Assembly (NCBI GenBank): GCA_028683685.1
Contig: JAQUHH010000030.1
Location: forward strand, 1-13,823
DNA length: 13,823 bases
Direction: 5' to 3'
Source: Bacteroidales bacterium
Lineage (GTDB): Bacteria > Bacteroidota > Bacteroidia > Bacteroidales > WCHB1-69
A model generated the notes under the pieces. The model did no database searches. It saw nothing but the letters and a program-made list of their open reading frames with translations, and was not told the origin of the DNA. Position numbers and translations under genes: made by a program. Of this stretch, positions 1 to 5,642 are shown in pieces (positions within the stretch are counted from its first letter, which is position 1; the number at the start of each line of letters is the position of its first letter).

Positions 1-49
1 AATATATGTAATTTGCACCAAGCGTTATGTTTTTAATCATAAATTGATA

Positions 50-1012
50 TTAGTTATTTCCTCTCGGTATGTTTTTTTCTATACAGAAATTTTCAACTTC
101 TGTATCATTGGAAAAATATTTATCGCAAAATTCATCAAGTTCTTTTTCAGTCGAAGTTGCGTATTTGTCAGATGCTGTCATTAGTTTTTCAACCTGTTCA
201 ATGAACTTTTCAAACTCTTTATTAATCTTGCATAACTTGTCAATTGTTTTAAAATCAAGACTCTTGTATTTTGGTTGAAATAAAACTTTACTTTCATATG
301 GGTTTGCTTTTAATTTAATTATTCCAATCCCAAATGATTGATTTAGTCTTTCCATTTCATCGTTTAAATTGTCATTAATTTCAAAAGCAACTAAAAACCC
401 ATAATTAGCCCAGCTTGAATTTGAAACAGCCTGAAAAAATGATTTTTTTAATTCATAGTCAGTATTGATTTCTTTTTTTAGTTCGTATGAACTAATTTTA
501 AAGGTGTCTATTCGATTTATTGCTTTTAAAAATGTCTGACTTATATTTGTTTGTAATTTTAAAAATTTAATTCCAACCATATCAGGGTGAATCCATTTTT
601 GGTGTTCATCCGTTCTGTTTGATTGTTCGTGAAAAATCGTTTTTGAATAAATGTCACTTGTTTTAAGGTAACTGCTTAGAAGTTTATGCAAATCTCTTTC
701 GTCATAAATTTCTTTTTTTTCTGTTTTTCGAATCTTCGTTTTTTCAGGTATTATAGCACTTTCAATATCTAGATTTTCTTCATTCCTTGCTAAATAATAC
801 AAAAAAGTACCGCTTGACTCTTTAATTCTTCTAACTCTAGAATCACCATTTCTAATAAAATCACCAAGTACTGCTGAAATTGTAGCTGATGGTGTTTTTG
901 CTTTCTTAAAATCATAATATTTTTGGGAAATAATATGTTCACAAACTGCTGAATAATTTGTCATTTCACCAATTTCTTCAAGACTTTGCAGTACTGCCTC
1001 TTTAAGTGTCAT
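50..1012 (-). CDS. HARE-HTH protein with restriction-endonuclease-like C-terminus (HrgA-like)
   Basis: The product is 320 residues if it starts at the ATG at 1010-1012 (MTLKEAVLQSLEE). The frame stays open 11 codons further to 1045, but the codon there is TTG, and the ATG start falls exactly at the beginning of the domain, so I prefer it. Residues 1 to about 80 look like a HARE-HTH winged helix, the DNA-binding domain typical of restriction enzymes and some chromatin proteins: amphipathic first helix, YSAVCEHI, TPSATISAVLGDFIRNG, then a basic wing ending GTFLYYLAR. The C-terminal half carries WIHPDMVGIKF and, some 30 residues on, SSYELKKEI, which could be the D...ExK core of a PD-(D/E)XK nuclease fold. 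The arrangement matches my memory of HrgA of Helicobacter pylori. No methyltransferase partner lies in the window; one could lie beyond its left edge. A restriction or defence role is inference. An alternative is a DNA-binding regulator with a degenerate nuclease fold. Confidence 0.72.
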   Translation of the reverse strand: MTLKEAVLQSLEEIGEMTNYSAVCEHIISQKYYDFKKAKTPSATISAVLGDFIRNGDSRVRRIKESSGTFLYYLARNEENLDIESAIIPEKTKIRKTEKKEIYDERDLHKLLSSYLKTSDIYSKTIFHEQSNRTDEHQKWIHPDMVGIKFLKLQTNISQTFLKAINRIDTFKISSYELKKEINTDYELKKSFFQAVSNSSWANYGFLVAFEINDNLNDEMERLNQSFGIGIIKLKANPYESKVLFQPKYKSLDFKTIDKLCKINKEFEKFIEQVEKLMTASDKYATSTEKELDEFCDKYFSNDTEVENFCIEKNIPRGNN

Positions 1013-1114
1013 TTTATTAGTGTTTTTTGTAATTAATATTTTCAAGCGATAGATTTCCTTCTCTTTATGAATAAAACATTTTTATGCTAATAATCCACAC
1101 CGCTTATTTCCCCC

Positions 1115-1122
1115 CAAATATA
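1115..1122 (-). promoter_or_regulatory. Putative Bacteroidota -7 element for the HARE-HTH gene
   Basis: Read on the minus strand this is TATATTTG, an exact match to the TAnnTTTG element bound by the Bacteroidota primary sigma factor. It lies about 100 bases upstream of the ATG at 1012. A matching -33 TTG at the usual spacing is not clear, so the promoter call rests on one element in AT-rich DNA. Confidence 0.4.
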
Positions 1123-1342
1123 CAATATTAATTAATATAACACTAAATTAAGATATTCTTTTGAGGAAATTGTATGAAAGCTTAGAATTCGGAAAAGAGT
1201 GTATTTTTTATTTCTGAATGAAGCAGAATATTGATTTGTTTTTGAGATACCTAGTTTTGTTTATGATATTTAATTTCTATTCTATTTTTTGGATGCTACT
1301 AATTTTTAAATTGCGTTTTTTTGGACAATTTAATAAAATTCA

Positions 1343-1383
1343 AACACTACGAAATTTTTCAATACGAAAAATTTCGTAGTGTT
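1343..1383. repeat. Perfect 18-bp inverted repeat, 5-base loop
   Basis: Bases 1343-1360 (AACACTACGAAATTTTTC) are exactly complementary to 1366-1383, separated by the loop AATAC. It is not placed as a terminator of a recognised gene: the gene on the left reads away from it and the gene on the right begins about 185 bases later. It could be an operator for a dimeric regulator, the terminator of an unannotated small RNA, or a mobile-element relic. The pairing is seen directly; the role is unknown. Confidence 0.8.
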
Positions 1384-1541
1384 AATAATCTGATTATCAT
1401 TTAATTATGGCTATTTTGAAATAATATCTGAAATTTATAAGGATAAGATCAATTTTTTTAATGAATTGTTTTTAGGATGGTTTTTGCTTTTATTTTTATA
1501 CATCACTTATCTTGTTGGGAGGTATTTGTCAAATAAAACCC

Positions 1542-1549
1542 TATATTTG
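1542..1549 (+). promoter_or_regulatory. Putative -7 element for the GGGPS-peptidase unit
   Basis: TATATTTG matches TAnnTTTG exactly and ends 19 bases before the ATG at 1569, giving a short leader of roughly a dozen bases. A TTG at 1515-1517 is a possible -33 partner, with a gap of 24 bases that is slightly longer than usual. Confidence 0.5.
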
Positions 1550-1568
1550 CAAGCATCAATTGTGATTT

Positions 1569-2297
1569 ATGAAAAAAATCAATCTGCATACTAAAAACCA
1601 ATTTGCCATATTGGTAGATCCGGATAAAGCGGATGAGGCTTACCTTAACGAATTAATCAAATATACGCAAATTGGAGTTGATTTTTTTCTGGTAGGTGGC
1701 AGTTTGCTTCAAGAAGATCGTTTTGAGAAAACAATTTGTTTTTTAAAAGAAAACACACCCATTCCTGTTTATATTTTTCCTGGCAATATGTTGCAAGTGA
1801 GTTCAAAAGCAGATGGAATCCTATTGTTATCGCTTATTTCGGGTCGAAATCCAGAGTTTTTAATCGGACATCATGTTTTGGCTTCGTCTGCCATAAAAAG
1901 AGCAAATATTGAAATTATCCCTACTGGTTATATTTTAATTGACGGTGGAAATGTCAGCAGTGTCGAATACATGAGCAATACCATGCCGATTCCAGCGTCC
2001 AAATCAGATATTATTACAGCTACTGCCCTCGCTGGCGAGCAATTGGGGATGAAAGCCATTTATCTTGAAGCCGGCAGCGGTGCGAAAAATAGCATTCGCT
2101 TGGAGATTATTAAAAAAGTAAATCAATGCATCGATATTCCAATTATTGTTGGTGGTGGAATTAGAACACCAGAAGATTTTGCCGATGCCTTTATAGCAGG
2201 TGCCAATGTAGTGGTGATGGGCACGGCTGTTGAAGAAAATCCAAGCATTATTGAAAAATGTTTGGCGATGAAAGTTGAAAATGCAATTAATAAATAG
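1569..2297 (+). CDS. Geranylgeranylglyceryl phosphate synthase family protein (PcrB/GGGPS)
   Basis: At 242 residues it has the normal length for a bacterial GGGPS-family TIM barrel. The enzyme joins a long polyprenyl diphosphate to sn-glycerol-1-phosphate by an ether bond, the first step of archaeal-type lipid synthesis. Visible signatures in order are AILVDPDKADE (Mg/diphosphate side), VGGSLLQEDRF, FPGNMLQVS, LISGRNPEFLIGHH, IPTGYILIDGG, the family-defining IYLEAGSGAK, and the phosphate-binding end IIVGGGIRTPEDF followed by VVVMGTAVEENP. These cover the whole barrel, so it looks intact. Chain length (geranylgeranyl or heptaprenyl) cannot be read from sequence alone. Homologues occur across Bacteroidota, where the physiological product is poorly defined. 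The peptidase gene follows after 26 bases and is probably co-transcribed, although the two functions have no obvious link. Confidence 0.92.
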   Translation: MKKINLHTKNQFAILVDPDKADEAYLNELIKYTQIGVDFFLVGGSLLQEDRFEKTICFLKENTPIPVYIFPGNMLQVSSKADGILLLSLISGRNPEFLIGHHVLASSAIKRANIEIIPTGYILIDGGNVSSVEYMSNTMPIPASKSDIITATALAGEQLGMKAIYLEAGSGAKNSIRLEIIKKVNQCIDIPIIVGGGIRTPEDFADAFIAGANVVVMGTAVEENPSIIEKCLAMKVENAINK

Positions 2298-2323
2298 TAA
2301 TAAAGCATCAAAAAACATCCATT

Positions 2324-4462
2324 ATGAATATCCTTAAAAAATCGATTTTATTAGCTCTTGTCTTTATAAGTGCTTATGTTTTTGGTCAAAATGAAAGCAT
2401 TCATTTGCCAGATATTTTTACCGGAAAATACTCCCCTCAAAGTCTTCAGCAAGTTCAATGGAGAAATAACAAAACGTATACTTTTGTGGCAAAAAACGCG
2501 ATCGTTTCTACGGATGCTCGAAAAAATAAAGTTGATACTTTGCTTACTCTTAGCAAGCTGAATGAGTCTTTGAAAAGCATTAGCAAAGAGCCTTTGAAAC
2601 GTTTTCCCCAATATTCTTGGAAAGATGAAAATAACATCCGTTTTCATGTTGGTGACTTTTTAGTTTCGTATAATTTTAAATCTGGGAAATCATTGGTTAT
2701 TACGCAAACTTACCCCGAAGCCGAAAACATGGATGTGTCGCCCGATGGAGCTAAAATTGCTTATGTTTACAAAGATAATTTGTATGTTTCCGAAAATAAA
2801 AACAATTTTCAGGTTTCTGAAGATGGAGGACATGAAATAAAGTACGGAACCGAAGTGCACCGAAGTGAATTTGGAATTAATAAAGGTACTTTTTGGTCGC
2901 CCAAAGGAAATTATTTGGCTTTTTATAGAATGGATCAATCCATGGTAACCGATTATCCAATTGTAGATATTTCTAAACGAGTTTCTGCAGCCCAATTTGA
3001 AAAATACCCGATGGCAGGTATGGAAAGTCACCATGTGACCTTGGGAATTTACAATAACGAAACGGGGAAAATTATTTATATGCAAACGGGTGAACCCAAA
3101 GATCAGTTTTTGACCAATATTGCGTGGGGAGTCGACGAGCTTTCCATTTACATTGCAGTGGTAGATAGACTTCAAAACCGCATGAAGTTAAATCAATATG
3201 ATGCACTAACGGGTGTTTTTGTAAAAACGATTTATCAAGAACAAAATCCTCGTTATGTGGAACCTCAAAATCCCATGGTTTTTCTAAACAACAATGCCAA
3301 TCAATATTTGTGGCAAAGCCAACGGGATGGCTGGAACCATTTATATCTTTTTGACCGTTATGGAAAGATGATTAAACAATTGACGGATGGTCAATGGGTG
3401 GTGACTGAATTAATAGGCACAGATCCAAAAGATAAATTTATGTATTTTATGGCCAACAAAGATAATTATATTGAAAATCATGTGTTTTCATACGAATTTA
3501 AAACAGGAAATATTACCAAATTAAGTTCTGAACCTGGACAACACACGGCTTATTTCTCGCCCGATTATAAGTATTTTATCGACCAGTACAACAGTACAGA
3601 TGTTCCTAATAAGTATGAACTTCGTTTGAGTAATGGAACTAAAGTTCGAGATATTTTGACCAGTAAGAATCCTTTTGCTGATTGCAAAATGGGCGAAACA
3701 AGCATTTTTACCATCAAAAATAAAGAAAATCAAGATTTATATTGTCGAATGGTAAAACCGGTTGATTTTGATGCAACCAAAAAATATCCAGTTTTGGTTT
3801 ATGCTTATGGTGGACCTCATTCTCAGTTGGTGAAAAATAGCTGGAATGGGGCAGGTTATTTTTTGCAATACATGGCTCAAAAAGGGTATGTTATTTTTAC
3901 CCTTGACAATAGAGGTACATCCAATCGTGGCTTTGATTTTGAAAGTTGCATCCATCGTCATGTAGGTGATTTGGAAGTGGAAGATCAAATGATGGGTGTT
4001 GAATATTTGAAAAGTTTAGATTTTGTAGATTCGGATAGAATTGGTCTTGATGGATGGAGTTATGGCGGATTCTTGACTTTATCCTTGACCTTGAGAAATC
4101 CCGGAGTTTTTGTTTCAACAACGTGTGGTGGTCCCGTTGTTGATTGGAAATGGTACGAAGTGATGTATGGCGAAAGATATATGGATCGCCCTGACGAAAA
4201 TATGGATGGCTACGAAAAAGCGTCTCTTTTGAATTATGTAAAAGACCTTGAAGGAAATATTTTAATTTTTCAAGGTGGTATGGATCCTGTGGTGGTTTGG
4301 CAACATAGTTTGTCATTCGTGGAAAAATGTATTGAAGAGGGAAAATTAATCGACTATTTTGTTTATCCAAGTCACGAACATAATGTTGGCGGTATAGATA
4401 GAATTCATTTGTGGAATAAAATTGAAAAACATCATGATCTATATTTGAAAGTTAAAAATTGA
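2324..4462 (+). CDS. Prolyl dipeptidyl peptidase, DPP-IV type (S9B family)
   Basis: The 712-residue product has the usual length of bacterial DPP-IV, which removes X-Pro or X-Ala dipeptides from peptide N-termini. Residues 1-21 form a signal peptide (MNILKKS, hydrophobic core, VFGQ), so it acts in the periplasm or at the surface. Residues about 40-465 form the beta-propeller with repeated strands such as YPEAENMDVSPDGAKIAYV. Residues about 480-712 form the alpha/beta hydrolase: Ser579 in DGWSYGGF, Asp654 in GGMDPVVVWQHS and His686 in SHEHNVGGIDRIH form the expected triad. YAYGGPHSQ and LDNRGTSNRGF are typical of the family. The propeller loop that binds the substrate amino terminus reads HRSEFGINKGTFWSP, with one obvious Glu where human DPP-IV has a Glu pair, so specificity should be checked. 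No C-terminal type IX sorting domain is present. Confidence 0.93.
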   Translation: MNILKKSILLALVFISAYVFGQNESIHLPDIFTGKYSPQSLQQVQWRNNKTYTFVAKNAIVSTDARKNKVDTLLTLSKLNESLKSISKEPLKRFPQYSWKDENNIRFHVGDFLVSYNFKSGKSLVITQTYPEAENMDVSPDGAKIAYVYKDNLYVSENKNNFQVSEDGGHEIKYGTEVHRSEFGINKGTFWSPKGNYLAFYRMDQSMVTDYPIVDISKRVSAAQFEKYPMAGMESHHVTLGIYNNETGKIIYMQTGEPKDQFLTNIAWGVDELSIYIAVVDRLQNRMKLNQYDALTGVFVKTIYQEQNPRYVEPQNPMVFLNNNANQYLWQSQRDGWNHLYLFDRYGKMIKQLTDGQWVVTELIGTDPKDKFMYFMANKDNYIENHVFSYEFKTGNITKLSSEPGQHTAYFSPDYKYFIDQYNSTDVPNKYELRLSNGTKVRDILTSKNPFADCKMGETSIFTIKNKENQDLYCRMVKPVDFDATKKYPVLVYAYGGPHSQLVKNSWNGAGYFLQYMAQKGYVIFTLDNRGTSNRGFDFESCIHRHVGDLEVEDQMMGVEYLKSLDFVDSDRIGLDGWSYGGFLTLSLTLRNPGVFVSTTCGGPVVDWKWYEVMYGERYMDRPDENMDGYEKASLLNYVKDLEGNILIFQGGMDPVVVWQHSLSFVEKCIEEGKLIDYFVYPSHEHNVGGIDRIHLWNKIEKHHDLYLKVKN

Positions 4463-4483
4463 AAGGTGAAAGTTGAAAAGTGT

Positions 4484-4500
4484 AAAAATCTTTGATTTTT
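4484..4500 (+). terminator. Weak AT-rich hairpin after the peptidase gene
   Basis: AAAAATC and GATTTTT pair around a TTT loop, and the T-run continues past the stem, 22 bases after the peptidase stop. The stem is only 7 bp and nearly all A-T, so intrinsic termination here is possible but weak. Confidence 0.3.
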
Positions 4501-5010
4501 TATTCTTCATTATTTTATGCTTAGAAATCTTTACTCTCACGCTCACATTCTCGCTGATCTCGTCATCGGTGTTCTATTTGGGATTTTATTCAGGCGTCAG
4601 CAATTATGCCACCGTCAGGCACATGGTTACATGGTCACCCGTCCACGATTGTAACATCTCACACTCTCGCTGTTTTTCCTTCGGGACGGAAAGAACCGAA
4701 AATAAATGTTTCCTTGCTTTCGTAACTTGTAAAAACCAACTTGTAATAATTATTTTACCCTTTAGATGCTTATATTTTGTTTGATTGATGTTCTTTTTTT
4801 ATAATCTTGTCATTCTTTCGGAATTAGAATTTCAAAAAACAGGAACATAAATTTCTTTATAAAAAAGTTATTTTAGAACCTTGTAATGAATCTCGATTGT
4901 TTGCTTTATTTGAAGTCATTTTGTATTTAAAAATCAGCACTTTAATGCAACAATAAATGTTAAATTATCGTTTAATAGTGGATTAATATGACATTAATTT
5001 TCAAAAAGTG

Positions 5011-5018
5011 TATTTTCG
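5011..5018 (+). promoter_or_regulatory. Possible -7-like element for the sigma factor gene
   Basis: TATTTTCG differs from TAnnTTTG at one position and lies about 50 bases before the sigma gene ATG. No good -33 partner is visible. The gene could instead use its own ECF product, whose recognition sequence is unknown. Confidence 0.25.
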
Positions 5019-5066
5019 CACCAAAGATTCACACATCATTATACGTCTATAGAAATACCAATATCA

Positions 5067-5642
5067 ATGAAAAATGAAGCAAAGTTAAATCTTGATGAAA
5101 TAATTTCGCAAGCCATTCGTGGCAAAGTGGAAGCTCAAGAAACTTTGTTTAAATATTACTATAGTACGATGATGAATATTTGTTTTAGATATGCCGATGG
5201 TCAAGCCGAAGCCAAAGATATGCTTCAGGATGGCTTTATTCGTATTCTGCAAAGTCTAAAAACATTTAATTTTGAAGGATCTTTTGAGGGGTGGATGAAA
5301 AAAATTATGGTCCATTCTTCCATTGATTATATTCGCAAAAATCGAAAACATATTACGGTTTCTATTGATGATGTTCAAGATGTTCAATTGCATTCTTCCA
5401 ATACCAATGATGCGGTTGAAATGATGTCAGCAAAGGAGTTGATGAATCTCCTTAATTCTTTGCCCACAATGAGTAAAACTGTTTTTAATCTTTTTATTTT
5501 TGATGGATTTTCACATGCCGAAATTGCTCAAAAACTTAATATAAAAGAGGGAACTTCAATGTGGCACGTCAATAATGCCCGAACATTAATGAAATCTAAA
5601 ATAGCCAAACTTTATAAGATGGAGGAGGTTTCAAATGGATAA
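5067..5642 (+). CDS. ECF-family RNA polymerase sigma factor
   Basis: The 191-residue length and two-domain plan are those of a sigma-70 ECF factor, which directs RNA polymerase to a small regulon. Region 2 spans about residues 24-93: YYYSTMMNICFRYADGQAEA, the core-binding KDMLQDGFIRI, then the -10-reading stretch FEGWMKKIMVHSSIDYIRKNR. Region 4 spans about 123-182: LLNSLPTMSKTVFNLFIFDG, then the helix-turn-helix FSHAEIAQKLNIKEGTSMWH. The GMSHKEIA/EGTS pattern is common in Bacteroidota ECF factors. There is no extra C-terminal domain. Its last 8 bases overlap the next gene, the classic arrangement for a sigma factor and its membrane regulator, so the neighbour probably controls it. The regulon cannot be read from the window. 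Confidence 0.93.
   Translation: MKNEAKLNLDEIISQAIRGKVEAQETLFKYYYSTMMNICFRYADGQAEAKDMLQDGFIRILQSLKTFNFEGSFEGWMKKIMVHSSIDYIRKNRKHITVSIDDVQDVQLHSSNTNDAVEMMSAKELMNLLNSLPTMSKTVFNLFIFDGFSHAEIAQKLNIKEGTSMWHVNNARTLMKSKIAKLYKMEEVSNG
5621..5628 (+). promoter_or_regulatory. Strong Shine-Dalgarno inside the sigma gene, for the overlapping membrane protein
   Basis: GGAGGAGG ends 6 bases before the ATG at 5635 and lies within the last codons of the sigma gene. Most Bacteroidota genes lack a Shine-Dalgarno, and the others in this window show none as clear. Together with the 8-base overlap it fixes this start and suggests translational coupling. Confidence 0.6.

Larger units (their letters stand above)
1013..1568. 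other. Divergent intergenic region
   Basis: This stretch of about 550 bases separates the minus-strand HARE-HTH gene from the plus-strand GGGPS gene. It is very AT-rich and has no convincing ORF. It holds a TAnnTTTG element facing each gene and a perfect 18-bp inverted repeat at 1343-1383. Nothing else was recognised. Confidence 0.6.
4463..5066. other. Gene-poor region between peptidase and sigma factor genes
   Basis: About 600 bases without a convincing gene. Directly after the peptidase stop come short GAAAGTTGAAAAGTG-like tandem motifs. A segment at about 4530-4700 is richer in C and contains a near-perfect 15-base direct repeat (CTCACATTCTCGCTG at 4542-4556 and CTCACACTCTCGCTG at 4658-4672, 14 of 15 identical). 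An open frame of 103 codons spans 4473-4784 but begins with TTG, has no recognisable domain and runs through the low-complexity sequence, so I do not call it a gene. The rest is AT-rich leader DNA for the sigma gene. Confidence 0.5.

Noticed and set aside
4473..4784. 103-codon frame after the peptidase gene
   Set aside because: It starts with TTG, contains the weak terminator hairpin and a low-complexity patch, and shows no domain, signal or conserved motif.
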